Assembly: GCA_964426675.1 (NCBI GenBank)
Contig: CAYRRM010000005.1
Span: 1 to 64,000 of the forward strand
DNA length: 64,000 nt
Direction of reading: 5' to 3'
DNA from: DYMC01 sp035406705
Lineage (GTDB): Bacteria > Verrucomicrobiota > Lentisphaeria > Victivallales > GWF2-50-93
Below are positions 27,145 through 36,548 of this stretch, piece after piece. Numbering within the stretch: position 1 is the stretch's first letter; each line of letters opens with the position of its first letter. Under the pieces are notes generated by a model. That model was not told the DNA's origin. It ran no database searches and saw only the letters and a program-made list of their open reading frames with translations. The translations under genes were made by a program, and so were the position numbers.

Positions 27145-28239
27145 ATGATGATTAAAAAAAAACAGAGATTTTTAATTACTGGAGGAGCCGGATTTGTCGG
27201 TTCAAACATTGCTATTGCTATCAAAGAGAATCTTGAAAATACTGAAGTTTTTGCTCTGGATAATCTTTATCGCAAAGGATCAGAACTCAATCTGCCTCGA
27301 CTCTCATCTTATGGTATCAAATTTATAAAAGGAGATGTGCGAAATCCGCAAGACCTTGAAATAGCAGGAAAGGCTGATTTCTTAATAGAGTGTTCTGCAG
27401 AACCTTCCGTACTTGCCGGAAAAGATGGAAATACAGATTTCCTCATCGGAACAAATCTTATTGGAGCAATAAATTGCGCGGAATATTGCAAAAAATATGA
27501 TACAGGAATTGTATTCCTTTCAACCAGTAGAGTTTATCCTATAAACGCTATTTTAAGTTGCGAACTTCGCAAAACCGAGAAACGATTTGATTTCTCTGAA
27601 CACCAACTTTTAAATGGTGTTTCCCCGGAAGGTATATCGGAGGAGTTCCCGATGACTGGTGCTCGCTCTCTTTATGGAGCTACAAAGTTTGCTGCTGAAA
27701 CAATGCTAGTTGACTATGCGGAAGCTTTTAATATTAAAGTAATTATAAATCGTTTAGGAGTAATTGCAGGTCCCTGGCAATTTGGTAAATCAGATCAAGG
27801 GATTGTGCCGTTCTGGATTGCAGCACATATTTTTGAAAAAAAAATAAATTATATAGGCTTTGGGGGAAGGGGACAACAGGTTCGGGATTTTCTACATATT
27901 GATGATCTTGTAAGATTAATATTAATGCAATTATCAAGTCCTGATAAATTTTCATCAAATGGGAAAAGTAGCGGCTCTCTCTTTAATATTGGTGGAGGAA
28001 AAAAAAATTCACTATCTCTTCTTGAACTTACTGAATTATGTCAGCAGATAAGTGGAAGAAAAGTAGAAATAGGTTCTATCCCTGAAACACGTTATGCCGA
28101 TGTGCCAGTATATATAACTGATTATAAAAAGTTAAATAATTTATGCTCGTGGAAGCCAGAAAAAAGTGTTTACAACATCATTCAGGACATCTTTGACTGG
28201 ATTATTAGCACTCCTGAAGCATCTGAGGTTTTTAAATAA
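27145..28239 (+). CDS. NAD-dependent nucleotide-sugar epimerase/dehydratase
   Basis: A 364-residue extended short-chain dehydrogenase. GGAGFVGS at residues 12-19 binds NAD, a Thr/Ser-x-x-x-Tyr region (LSTSRVYP) follows, and SLYGATK near residue 175 holds the catalytic Tyr-x-x-x-Lys pair. GQQVRDFLHIDDL near 250 is typical of CDP-tyvelose or UDP-sugar epimerases. It probably makes or interconverts an activated sugar for surface glycans. The next gene, a parvulin, starts 35 bases later. One dispersed palindrome (27559) and one near-copy (27338, one mismatch) lie within it. Confidence 0.85.
   Translation: MMIKKKQRFLITGGAGFVGSNIAIAIKENLENTEVFALDNLYRKGSELNLPRLSSYGIKFIKGDVRNPQDLEIAGKADFLIECSAEPSVLAGKDGNTDFLIGTNLIGAINCAEYCKKYDTGIVFLSTSRVYPINAILSCELRKTEKRFDFSEHQLLNGVSPEGISEEFPMTGARSLYGATKFAAETMLVDYAEAFNIKVIINRLGVIAGPWQFGKSDQGIVPFWIAAHIFEKKINYIGFGGRGQQVRDFLHIDDLVRLILMQLSSPDKFSSNGKSSGSLFNIGGGKKNSLSLLELTELCQQISGRKVEIGSIPETRYADVPVYITDYKKLNNLCSWKPEKSVYNIIQDIFDWIISTPEASEVFK
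27559..27571. repeat. Dispersed palindrome TGCGA-ACT-TCGCA
   Basis: Inside the epimerase gene, read as Cys-Glu-Leu-Arg. A one-mismatch relative lies 220 bases upstream at 27338-27350 in the same gene. Confidence 0.7.
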
Positions 28240-28274
28240 AAATAAATTACAAAAATTCTAAAAGGCAAGAAAAA

Positions 28275-29114
28275 ATGAAAATAACAATTAATGGTAAAGA
28301 AATATCAGAACAGATTTTTTCCAAACGAGTTGATAACCTGAGAAGGGAAAATCCATTCCTCACAGAAGAAGAACTTAAAAAAAGGGCTACTGATGATTTA
28401 ATAAGAAAAATAATTATTGACGAGGAAGCAAAAAAACGCTTCCCTTGTATTCCCGAATTTGAGGTCAATGCAGAATTTGAGAAGATAAAGAAACGTTACC
28501 CTTCGGAGGAATACTTTAGAAAAATCCTTAAAGAATCATCTCTTAGTGAAGATGATATAAAAGAAGATATCAGAAGCTCTATTAGATACAGATTTTTTGT
28601 TGATGATTTAACGAAAAATATTCCTCCTCCCCCACCACAAGTAATAGAAGAATATTACAAATATGATACGGAGATTTCATTTAAACCTCCTGAGGTTCAT
28701 GCCGCCCATATAGTCAAAAAGCCAGATCCACTTGATCCAATGAAAACATTTTATGAAATGTGCGAAATTCGCACAATAGCATTATCTGGTGCAAATTTTG
28801 CGGATCTGGCAAATAAGTTCTCCTCATGCAAAGATAAGAATGGTGACCTTGGTTATTTTTCTCCAGGAAAAATGGTAGAAGAATTTGAAATAGTGGTCTT
28901 TTCTATGAAGAAAGGTGAAATATCCCCGGTATTTAAGACACCATTTGGTTATCATATTGCAACCGTTTACGATATAAGACCACCAGAAAAATTGCCTTTA
29001 AAGGATTGTGCAAGGCAACTACAAGCTCACATCATTCAAAAAGCACGAATGAAAACGCTTGAAGATTGGCTATCTAAAGAAAAAGAAAAAGCTGATATAA
29101 AAATTCTAAACTAA
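28275..29114 (+). CDS. Parvulin-type peptidylprolyl isomerase
   Basis: A 279-residue protein. An N-terminal SurA/NifM-like helical domain (1-130) includes VEEYYKY-like spacing before the rotamase domain, and the parvulin domain (about 145-245) contains HAAHIV, ANFADLANKFS, GDLGYFSPGKMV and PFGYHIATV. Parvulins turn prolyl peptide bonds and act as chaperones. Most relatives of this layout are exported; this one has no signal peptide or lipobox from the chosen ATG, so it is probably cytoplasmic like NifM. The maturase gene follows after 6 bases. One dispersed palindrome lies at 28761. Confidence 0.85.
   Translation: MKITINGKEISEQIFSKRVDNLRRENPFLTEEELKKRATDDLIRKIIIDEEAKKRFPCIPEFEVNAEFEKIKKRYPSEEYFRKILKESSLSEDDIKEDIRSSIRYRFFVDDLTKNIPPPPPQVIEEYYKYDTEISFKPPEVHAAHIVKKPDPLDPMKTFYEMCEIRTIALSGANFADLANKFSSCKDKNGDLGYFSPGKMVEEFEIVVFSMKKGEISPVFKTPFGYHIATVYDIRPPEKLPLKDCARQLQAHIIQKARMKTLEDWLSKEKEKADIKILN
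28761..28773. repeat. Dispersed palindrome TGCGA-AAT-TCGCA
   Basis: Inside the parvulin gene, read as Cys-Glu-Ile-Arg; symmetry extends to seven-base arms (28760-28774). Confidence 0.75.
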
Positions 29115-29120
29115 ACTCTT

Positions 29121-30359
29121 ATGAAAAACTTCTCATTATTAGTAAAACCAGCTTCATTTAATTGTAATTTACGATGCGAATATTGTTTCTACCTCGAGAA
29201 AAGAAATATTTTTAGAAATGCAAAATTGATGTCATCTGAAATACTTGAAAAAATGATATCTTCCTTTCTATCTTTGAAAATGCCGTGTCATAGTTTTGGT
29301 TGGCAAGGAGGCGAGCCCACTTTAATGGGACTTGATTTCTTTAAAAAAGTTACCTTTTTTCAGGAAAAATACGGAAATGTCGGCATAACAGTATCAAATG
29401 GACTTCAGACAAATGGTACTTTGCTCGACGATGAATGGTGCTCTCATCTTGCAAAATACAATTTTCTCGTTGGAATAAGTATAGATGGCCCACCAGAAAT
29501 CCACAATAAACATAGATTTACTGCTTCAGGCGAGGGGAGTTATGAGCTTGTAATGAGGGGACTTTCAGCCTTGAAAAGAAATAATGTTGAATACAATGTC
29601 CTGACACTTGTCTCTGACGCAAATGCAAATTTCCCTATTCAAATATATAATTTCATAAAGGAGTTAGGCTGTAATTTCCATCAATATATTGAGTGTGTAG
29701 AATTTGATAATAACGGGAATTTGACCGCATTTTCTGTAAAACCCCCTCAGTGGGGTGAATTCCTCTGTAAAATCTTTGACGAATGGTATAAATATGATCG
29801 CTTTAAAATCTCGGTCAGACTCTTTGATTCGATATTAATTAAACTCGTTGACAATATCTCAAATGTTTGTACTATGTCAGATAATTGCAGACAATATTTT
29901 GTGGTTGAACATAATGGTGATGTTTACCCATGTGATTTCTTTGTTTTACCAGAACTTAGACTTGGAAATATTATGACAAATACATGGGACGACTTTATCA
30001 ATAACCCAATTTATAATGATTTCGGTAAAAGAAAAAGCCGATTGAATCAAAAATGTAAGGAATGCAAATACCTCTTTCTTTGTGCTGGATGTTGCCCTAA
30101 AAATCGATTTGGAAAAGGTCCTGTTTTACCGGAAAAACTTAGTGCTTTGTGTGAAGGGTGGGAATTGTTTTTCTCCCATACAATTGAACGTTTTAAAGGA
30201 CTCGCTGAAGATATAAAAATACAACGTCAGAAGGAATTGGAAGTAGTAAAGATCAGTTTTGCAAAAGTTTCAAATCCTTTGAGATTTCAAAAAGTAGGCC
30301 GTAATGAAGCATGTCCGTGTGGAAGCGGAAAGAAATATAAAAAATGCTGTGGAAAATAA
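29121..30359 (+). CDS. Anaerobic sulfatase-maturating radical SAM enzyme with SEC-C tail
   Basis: A 412-residue radical SAM protein. Cys15, Cys19 and Cys22 in CNLRCEYC hold the SAM-binding [4Fe-4S] cluster; FGWQGGEPTLMG near 60 is the GGEP motif. A Cys-rich SPASM region (about 250-345), with CDFFVLPELRLGN and CKECKYLFLCAGCC, binds two auxiliary clusters. The extreme C terminus is a SEC-C zinc motif (ACPCGSGKKYKKCC). These enzymes oxidise the sulfatase active-site Cys or Ser to formylglycine without oxygen, implying an anaerobic habit. A client, the Cys-type sulfatase at 16091-17563, is in the same window. Confidence 0.92.
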   Translation: MKNFSLLVKPASFNCNLRCEYCFYLEKRNIFRNAKLMSSEILEKMISSFLSLKMPCHSFGWQGGEPTLMGLDFFKKVTFFQEKYGNVGITVSNGLQTNGTLLDDEWCSHLAKYNFLVGISIDGPPEIHNKHRFTASGEGSYELVMRGLSALKRNNVEYNVLTLVSDANANFPIQIYNFIKELGCNFHQYIECVEFDNNGNLTAFSVKPPQWGEFLCKIFDEWYKYDRFKISVRLFDSILIKLVDNISNVCTMSDNCRQYFVVEHNGDVYPCDFFVLPELRLGNIMTNTWDDFINNPIYNDFGKRKSRLNQKCKECKYLFLCAGCCPKNRFGKGPVLPEKLSALCEGWELFFSHTIERFKGLAEDIKIQRQKELEVVKISFAKVSNPLRFQKVGRNEACPCGSGKKYKKCCGK

Positions 30360-30371
30360 AAGGAGAATTGT

Positions 30372-30872
30372 ATGAGTATTGAAATACTAAAAGGTGATAT
30401 AACAAAATTGAACGTAGATGTAATTGTAAATGCTGCAAATGAAAGCTTGCTCGGTGGCGGCGGTGTTGATGGAGCTATTCATAGAGCTGCTGGACCAGAA
30501 TTACTTGAAGAATGCCGCAAGCTTGGAGGTTGTAAAACTGGCGATGCAAAAATAACAAAAGCCTATAAATTGCCATCAAAATATGTGGTTCATACGGTTG
30601 GCCCGATCTGGCAGGGGGGAAAATCAAATGAAGAAGAATTACTCAGATCTTGTTATGAAAAATCGCTCCAACTTATTATTGATAAGAAACTTCGTTCAAT
30701 TGCATTTCCATGTATCAGTACAGGTGTTTATAGATTTCCCAAAAAACTTGCTGCGAAAATCGCAATTTCCACAGTTCGTTCATTTCTTAAAAATTTTCCC
30801 CAGGTTAAAGTGGTATTCTGTTGTTTTCTTGAAGAAGATTATAATATATATAAATCTTTACTTGATAGTTAA
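30372..30872 (+). CDS. Macrodomain protein, O-acetyl-ADP-ribose deacetylase type
   Basis: A 166-residue single macrodomain. IVNAANESLLGGGGVDGAIH at about 21-40 holds the catalytic Asn/Asp and the Gly-rich loop of the MacroD/YmdB class, and FPCISTGVYRFP near 110 is the second ADP-ribose loop. It should remove ADP-ribose from proteins or deacetylate O-acetyl-ADP-ribose in the cytoplasm. An AAGGAG site precedes the ATG; the gene lies 12 bases after the maturase and is probably in its operon. Confidence 0.92.
   Translation: MSIEILKGDITKLNVDVIVNAANESLLGGGGVDGAIHRAAGPELLEECRKLGGCKTGDAKITKAYKLPSKYVVHTVGPIWQGGKSNEEELLRSCYEKSLQLIIDKKLRSIAFPCISTGVYRFPKKLAAKIAISTVRSFLKNFPQVKVVFCCFLEEDYNIYKSLLDS
30752..30764. 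repeat. Dispersed palindrome TGCGA-AAA-TCGCA
   Basis: Inside the macrodomain gene, read as Ala-Lys-Ile-Ala. One of four copies with this exact 13-base spelling on the plus strand (30752, 32296, 51809, 60822). Confidence 0.8.
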
Positions 30873-30900
30873 ATCTATTTTTTTTAGTTATTATTAGAAA

Positions 30901-32985
30901 TTAAAAGAGTAAAGAACCTATCTGAAAAATTAGTGTTGCAATTATGAATCCAAAGACTGTACTATAGATGGTTGAAAAGAAAGCCCATTTCCATTTTCCA
31001 GTCTCTTTTCGTATAGTTACTACTGTAGGGAAACAAGGTGCATATAACATTACAAATACCATCATTGCAAATGCTCTTACTTTATTCCAGTCTGATTGAG
31101 CAGCAAGTTTTTCTGATAGGTTTTCAGTTTCTTCATCTTCGCTATCAGTTAGTGAATATGCTGTGGCAAGAGTTGAAACGACAACTTCTTTAGCAGCAAA
31201 TCCACCGATTAAGGCAATATTTTCCCTCCATTTAAAACCAGCTAATGATGAGATTGGTTCAAGGACTTGTCCTATTTTGCCGGCTATAGAATTCTTTAAA
31301 TTTTCATCAGGTGTTTTATTTGATTTTGGAAAAGTCATAGAAAACCACATTATTAGATTAATGAAAAGTATAACTGTGCCAGCCTTTTTTACATACATCC
31401 AGGTTCTCTGAATAGAATGCATCATGATTCCTCTTAAAGTTGGAAGATGATATACTGGTAATTCCATTACAAATGGAGTTTGTTCTCCTCGAAAAAGAAA
31501 CTTTCTAAGTAAAAAAGCAGCGGAAAGCGTGAATATCCACGATAGAAACCACAAAGTAAACATCATCTGGGTTTTCGATTTATAGAAAAATGCAGAAATC
31601 AGCATTGCGTAAACTGGTAACTTCGCTCCGCAGTTCATCATCGGAGCGACCAATATTGTAATAAGCCTATCTTTCTCTTCTCTCATAGTCCTTGCTGCGA
31701 GAATTCCTGGAACAGCGCATCCTCCCCCTCCGATACCACCAGTGAGGAGGAGCGGCAATATTGATTTCCCCTGCAGCCCGAATATTCTCAAAACTCTATC
31801 AAGAATAAAAGCAATTCTCGCCATATATCCAGTATCTTCAATTGCCGCAATAAATAGGAACATAAAAAATATCAAAGGAGTAAAAGATAAAATCCCTCCT
31901 ACACCAGAAATTATCCCGTCAGAAATTAATGAGCGTAAAAAGTCATTTTGAATTTTGTTTTTTGCTGATTCTGACAAGTAATCAAAAAATGATTCCAATA
32001 TTCCAGTAGGGCTTTCAAATTCTCCATTAAATAGTGGTATCCATTTCCATTCCTCTGATATCTTAAATACAAATGCAAATAAAAAGTAAACTATTAGAAA
32101 AAGTAAAATAGGCCCAATAAATCTGTTGCATGTGATTTGATCTATTTTATCAGAAATGTGACGTTTTCGCGTTTCACTCATCCTTATGCAATCTCTACAT
32201 GCTCCTGAGGCAATAGAATAGTATGCTTCAACTATTGAAGTTCTGGAATCATCGCCAGAATGAAATTCTAAAAATTTTTTTGCCTTTTCATATTCTGCGA
32301 AAATCGCAGGATTCCCTTTATCCCTGAGCATTTCAATTATCAGAGGGTCATCTTCGAGAAGTTTTAAGGCAAGCCATCTTGAAGGCAATCTCTTTTCTGT
32401 ATTTATTTTTTCGATCTCTTTTTCAACCTGTAATATTGACTCATTAATAGGATGAGGAAAAGATAATTTCTTTATTTTGCAGCCCTCTTCAATGGTCTGA
32501 ATACAAGCCTGCTTAAGTTCCTCTATCCCACATCCACTTTTTGCAATAGTGGGAACTACTTTTACTCCAAAAATATCGGCTAATCTTTTACTATCGACTG
32601 TTATACCATGCGCCTCTGCAGAATCAACCATATTTAAAGCTATTACCATTGGGAAGTTCAAGAGAAGAAGTTGTGTTGTTAAATAGAGGTTTCTTTCTAA
32701 GTTACTCGCATCAACGACATTTACTATCACATCTACATTTTCCTTTAATAGGAAGTCGCGTGCAACAACTTCTTCAGGTGAATAAGCTGTGAGCGAATAA
32801 GTACCTGGCAAATCAATAACTCTAACTTTTTTATTTCCAAAAGTGGCTTCTCCCTCAGCATATTCTACTGTTATTCCAGGATAATTCGCTACATGTTGAT
32901 TGGCTTTTGTTATTCTATTAAATAAAGAAGTTTTTCCAGAATTAGGATTTCCTGCAATGGCTATTTTAAGAAATTTCTTATCCAT
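30901..32985 (-). CDS. feoB: Ferrous iron transporter FeoB
   Basis: A 694-residue inner membrane iron(II) transporter. The N-terminal G domain has G1 GNPNSGKTS at 12-20, the YPGITVE switch, G3 DLPGTYSL and G4 NMVD. A helical spacer domain follows, then about eight or more membrane segments with gate motifs GGIGGGGCAVPGILAARTM and PMMNCGAKLPVY carrying the conserved cysteines. Full length for the family. Its start overlaps the feoA stop by 8 bases, giving a feoAB operon on the minus strand. Confidence 0.96.
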   Translation of the reverse strand: MDKKFLKIAIAGNPNSGKTSLFNRITKANQHVANYPGITVEYAEGEATFGNKKVRVIDLPGTYSLTAYSPEEVVARDFLLKENVDVIVNVVDASNLERNLYLTTQLLLLNFPMVIALNMVDSAEAHGITVDSKRLADIFGVKVVPTIAKSGCGIEELKQACIQTIEEGCKIKKLSFPHPINESILQVEKEIEKINTEKRLPSRWLALKLLEDDPLIIEMLRDKGNPAIFAEYEKAKKFLEFHSGDDSRTSIVEAYYSIASGACRDCIRMSETRKRHISDKIDQITCNRFIGPILLFLIVYFLFAFVFKISEEWKWIPLFNGEFESPTGILESFFDYLSESAKNKIQNDFLRSLISDGIISGVGGILSFTPLIFFMFLFIAAIEDTGYMARIAFILDRVLRIFGLQGKSILPLLLTGGIGGGGCAVPGILAARTMREEKDRLITILVAPMMNCGAKLPVYAMLISAFFYKSKTQMMFTLWFLSWIFTLSAAFLLRKFLFRGEQTPFVMELPVYHLPTLRGIMMHSIQRTWMYVKKAGTVILFINLIMWFSMTFPKSNKTPDENLKNSIAGKIGQVLEPISSLAGFKWRENIALIGGFAAKEVVVSTLATAYSLTDSEDEETENLSEKLAAQSDWNKVRAFAMMVFVMLYAPCFPTVVTIRKETGKWKWAFFSTIYSTVFGFIIATLIFQIGSLLF
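32296..32308. repeat. Dispersed palindrome TGCGA-AAA-TCGCA
   Basis: Inside feoB, read on the minus strand as Ala-Ile-Phe-Ala. Exact consensus copy. Confidence 0.8.
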
Positions 32986-33211
32986 TAAAAATTTCCTCTA
33001 CTTCTATAAGTTTTCCCTCTGCCACGCGCAAGGCGAGAGAATATCCTTTTACTCTAATTTGAATGGGGTCTCTTAAAGGAGCATAACGCTCTACATATAT
33101 TTTTTCACCACGCCCAAGTCCCATGTCGAGTAATCTTTGTTTAATGACTCCAGAGCCATTAACTTTCTTTATTATTAAAACCTGCCCTTCAGCGGCGTCA
33201 GAAAGTTTCAT
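32978..33211 (-). CDS. feoA: FeoA family protein
   Basis: A 77-residue SH3-like protein. It shows the FeoA pattern: an initial L-S-D segment, a basic RLLDMGL turn near residue 27, a G-x-x-I-x-V strand, RDPIQIRVKGYSLALR and a C-terminal I-x-V strand. FeoA assists FeoB in ferrous iron import. It is the first gene of the feoAB unit and is preceded by a promoter with a repeated site (33218-33267). Confidence 0.93.
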   Translation of the reverse strand: MKLSDAAEGQVLIIKKVNGSGVIKQRLLDMGLGRGEKIYVERYAPLRDPIQIRVKGYSLALRVAEGKLIEVEEIFNG

Positions 33212-33217
33212 TTTATC

Positions 33218-33240
33218 ACCTAATTAGTTTTACCTAATTA
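33218..33240 (-). promoter_or_regulatory. Putative metal-regulator operator: two ACCTAATTA direct repeats
   Basis: ACCTAATTA occurs at 33218-33226 and 33232-33240, 14 bases apart, immediately downstream of the feoA -10 box and before the start codon. On the coding strand the repeats read TAATTAGGT. The TTAGG half resembles half-sites of DtxR/IdeR-type iron repressors. The position is right for repression; assignment to a repressor is inference. Confidence 0.5.
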
Positions 33241-33267
33241 AGATAAAAGATAAGATAAGAAAGTCAA
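33240..33267 (-). promoter_or_regulatory. Putative feoAB promoter
   Basis: On the minus strand, TTGACT (33267-33262) and TATCTT (33245-33240) are separated by 16 bases, a good sigma-70-like promoter. The downstream ACCTAATTA repeat begins inside the -10 box, so a bound repressor would block it. Confidence 0.55.
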
Positions 33268-33305
33268 ATATAAAATTTTTTATATCTGTTTCCTATGGAA
33301 AAAAT

Positions 33306-36300
33306 TCAATTAAAGAGTTCTTTTATATCTTCAAGAGACAAATTTCTAAATATTGAAGGAGTTTTTTCTATTATTTCATTGAATAGGATTCTTTTTCTTT
33401 TTTGTAAATTGATTACTTTCTCTTCGATGGTTTCTTTTAGGATTAATTTCTGAACTGTAAGATTTTTTTTCTGTCCAATTCTGTGAGAACGCGCAGCGGC
33501 TTGTTCTTCAACTGCTGGATTCCACCATGGATCATATATTATGATCCTCTCTGCAGACGTAATATTTAATCCAAAACCGCCAGCACGTATACTTATAAGA
33601 AATACCATACATTTTTCATCGGAATTGAAATGCGCCACTCTTTCCAGACGGTTATTTATTGTCCCATCAATATATTCAAAATTCACCTTTCTTGAAATTA
33701 GCCAGTTTTCTATGATTTTTAACATTTGTGGAAATTGACTGAATACAATTGTTTTTTGCCCACTATCCTCAGCTTCAAGCAAGAGTTCTTTTAGAAGTTC
33801 AGTTTTTGACGAAGGAATATTGGACAGATTGAATTCTTTTGGTAGTAGAGAAGGATGACAACAGAATTGTCGGAGTCTTAATAACAGAGAGAGTATCTCA
33901 AGTTTTACTGTGTTGCCTTTTTCGGAGCTTAATCTTATGAATTTTTCCTTAAAATTATTAAAAATATTCTTATAGGCTACTGACTGGACTTCATCCATAT
34001 CACAGTAAATTAACTGCTCTGTTTTTGGGGGAATCTGGGTAGAAACCTCATCCTTCCTTCTACGAAGAATTATTGGTGAAATTCTGCTGGTAAATCGCTT
34101 CAAAGTATCATTGAACTTTTCATTTGAAAAATCAAACTGTTTTTTAAAATAATTATATGAGCCAAAAATGTTAGGGTGTAAAAAGTCTATTATAGACCAC
34201 AATTCAATAGGCGCATTTTCTATTGGTGTACCAGTCAGTACAATTTTATGAATAGCTTTAAGCTTTTTGCATGATCGCGCATTGCCTGTTTGAGGATTTT
34301 TGATATGCTGTGCTTCATCGAGAATCGCAAGATCAAAAACCATTTCAGTATATTTATCTAAATCTTTCTTGAATGTGGGATAAGAGGTTATAATAACATC
34401 TGAAGATAAAACTTCATTCCATAATTCGTATCTTCCCGGTCCATGGATCAGAATTGTTTTAATGGATTTTGTAAACTTTGCAAACTCAACTTGCCAATTT
34501 TTTGTTAAACTACTTGGACATAGTACAATTGCCTTAAATGGGATACTCTTTTTTGAATTTTCTTCTTTGAGTTTTAATAGTGCTGTAATAGCTTGAATAG
34601 TTTTACCAAGTCCCATCTCATCAGCTAACAGGCAGTTTAATCCGTTCGCAAATCTTGAAATTATCCATAGATATCCTTCTTCCTGATATGGTCGTAATAC
34701 AGCATTGAGATTTTCTGGTAGATCCGCTTTTTTATAGATCAAATCTAATTTTTCGGCAAATTCAGATATTTCAGGTAATTTTGCAAATGAAAATTCATTT
34801 GAGAGCTCATTCCACATTTTTGCTTGTACTTTTGAAAGTCTTATATTTCCATCTTCTGCTTTGAGCACTATATCTTTAATTTCTCTTATGAAATTCCTTA
34901 ACTTGTCATCGATTTCAAAACAGGTATTTTCTCCTTTTGCAAAAAAATACTTCTTTTCTTCATCAACGGCCTTAATAATATCTCCAATAGGTATTGAATC
35001 ATTTCCAGCGCGAAAATCGCAATTTATAATGAAAGATTCTTTTTCTATTCCTGCAATTTTCATTTTTACTGAGAGCTTATTTGGAATAATTTTACTGTTC
35101 AACTCATTTTGATATTCTACAAAAACTCTCATAGAAGATTTCCATTCTTCAACTAATTTTGAAAAGAATAAGGAGAAAAGTTCCTTTTCTTTAGTATAGA
35201 ATAAAGAAGGATCTGAATTTGTTTCTTTGAATCCATAAAATAGAATTTTACCTCTTATCTTATTCTCAAAATCTAAATTTCTTTCAATTATTCTCTTATA
35301 AGATAAGTTTATTTTATCGAAGTTTGAAGGGAGGATATCGCTATCATAATCGAACAAAAGTTTTAAATATAAAGTTTCATCATTTGCTATATTCGCAAGC
35401 AAAATTGGATCTGGATAATTTACTTTTGTTCTTTTTGCAATATCTTTTGACTCTAATATTTGAATTCCTGAATTTTTTAATTTATCCAATTCTGAAATAA
35501 AGTCGGAATCATTTGTAAATTCCTTTTTGCTTCTGATAAAATCTCTCAACCATTTTACATCTCGTGTTCCTGGTAACCAAAAGTATTTTCCAAATACTCC
35601 AGTCCATAGTCCGTTTTGCCCTAAAACTATACTGGCATTCTCAAGGCTTAGATTATAATTTTTACTTCTTAGGACGGGGATTATTACTTTTGTGTTGCCT
35701 CTTAAAATTGTTCCAGCTGCTATTTCGCATTGATATGGGAGAAATAAAATTCTACACCTATCGCAAAAAATATTATTATAAAAGAAAAGACATTGAAAAA
35801 AATCAGATGCTTTTTCAGAGTTAAGAATCAGCATTGATTCTTCATATTCAGCATTATAAGCTAAAAATCTTATAATTTGCTTCTCCTGAAGTGATAAATA
35901 TTGCTCTATATTTACGGCTCCTACAACACCTTTATTTTGTATCTGACGTAGGTTCCCGATGCTCCCATGATAAATTTTCTTGGAATGATGAATATCAAGT
36001 GAAAATTTTAATTGAGACCATTTTGAAGGCAGGTGAGGAGGACCTCCATTTATATTGATTTTCAGATGGGCTTTTTCTTTTATTGTCAACTCTGAAAAAA
36101 GCTTTTCCCTGTCTCTTAAAATTAGACTATTGTAGTCGGGTATTTCATTTTCCTTGTCTTTTTTTTTATTATTAGTGAAGTTTTTCACATGCAAACATAA
36201 TGCATGGAAATGTTCACATTGTTTTTTAGCACAGGAGCAATAAATAAAACTTAAATCATCGGCTTGTATGATTGTTCTTACAGTTTTCTTAATGGAAGCA

Positions 36301-36416
36301 TCTTTGAAAAATGCTTCTATTTCTGATGAATTTTTAAGAAAATCACAGTAAACCAGAGCTCCGCTTTTGATCAATTTTATAGCGGCCTTATTATAGTCTT
36401 TTCCTTCTAAAACCAT
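33306..36416 (-). CDS. SNF2-family DNA-dependent ATPase/helicase with SWIM zinc finger
   Basis: A 1036-residue protein. A SWIM-type zinc finger at the N terminus uses Cys60, Cys62, Cys67 and His69. A long middle region is of unknown fold. The SNF2 ATPase core starts near residue 580: motif I LADEMGLGKTIQ near 600, DEAQH box near 700, TGTPIEN near 725, and motif VI RSHRIGQ near 985. Proteins of this layout occur in many bacteria; they translocate on DNA or remodel nucleoprotein and have been linked to transcription recycling, as RapA is, or to defence. No partner gene is adjacent, so the role is undetermined. A one-mismatch palindrome copy lies at 35009-35021. Confidence 0.88.
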   Translation of the reverse strand: MVLEGKDYNKAAIKLIKSGALVYCDFLKNSSEIEAFFKDASIKKTVRTIIQADDLSFIYCSCAKKQCEHFHALCLHVKNFTNNKKKDKENEIPDYNSLILRDREKLFSELTIKEKAHLKININGGPPHLPSKWSQLKFSLDIHHSKKIYHGSIGNLRQIQNKGVVGAVNIEQYLSLQEKQIIRFLAYNAEYEESMLILNSEKASDFFQCLFFYNNIFCDRCRILFLPYQCEIAAGTILRGNTKVIIPVLRSKNYNLSLENASIVLGQNGLWTGVFGKYFWLPGTRDVKWLRDFIRSKKEFTNDSDFISELDKLKNSGIQILESKDIAKRTKVNYPDPILLANIANDETLYLKLLFDYDSDILPSNFDKINLSYKRIIERNLDFENKIRGKILFYGFKETNSDPSLFYTKEKELFSLFFSKLVEEWKSSMRVFVEYQNELNSKIIPNKLSVKMKIAGIEKESFIINCDFRAGNDSIPIGDIIKAVDEEKKYFFAKGENTCFEIDDKLRNFIREIKDIVLKAEDGNIRLSKVQAKMWNELSNEFSFAKLPEISEFAEKLDLIYKKADLPENLNAVLRPYQEEGYLWIISRFANGLNCLLADEMGLGKTIQAITALLKLKEENSKKSIPFKAIVLCPSSLTKNWQVEFAKFTKSIKTILIHGPGRYELWNEVLSSDVIITSYPTFKKDLDKYTEMVFDLAILDEAQHIKNPQTGNARSCKKLKAIHKIVLTGTPIENAPIELWSIIDFLHPNIFGSYNYFKKQFDFSNEKFNDTLKRFTSRISPIILRRRKDEVSTQIPPKTEQLIYCDMDEVQSVAYKNIFNNFKEKFIRLSSEKGNTVKLEILSLLLRLRQFCCHPSLLPKEFNLSNIPSSKTELLKELLLEAEDSGQKTIVFSQFPQMLKIIENWLISRKVNFEYIDGTINNRLERVAHFNSDEKCMVFLISIRAGGFGLNITSAERIIIYDPWWNPAVEEQAAARSHRIGQKKNLTVQKLILKETIEEKVINLQKRKRILFNEIIEKTPSIFRNLSLEDIKELFN

Positions 36417-36548
36417 AGCCTTTTTATCAGAGAATTAATTTTTGAAAAAAAAAAGTTTTAATATATATTTGAAGTTCCAATTTTGTAAATAGAATTGTTA
36501 ATATAACTCAAAAAAAATATTTTTTCACCTAAAATAAGGAGATAAGAT

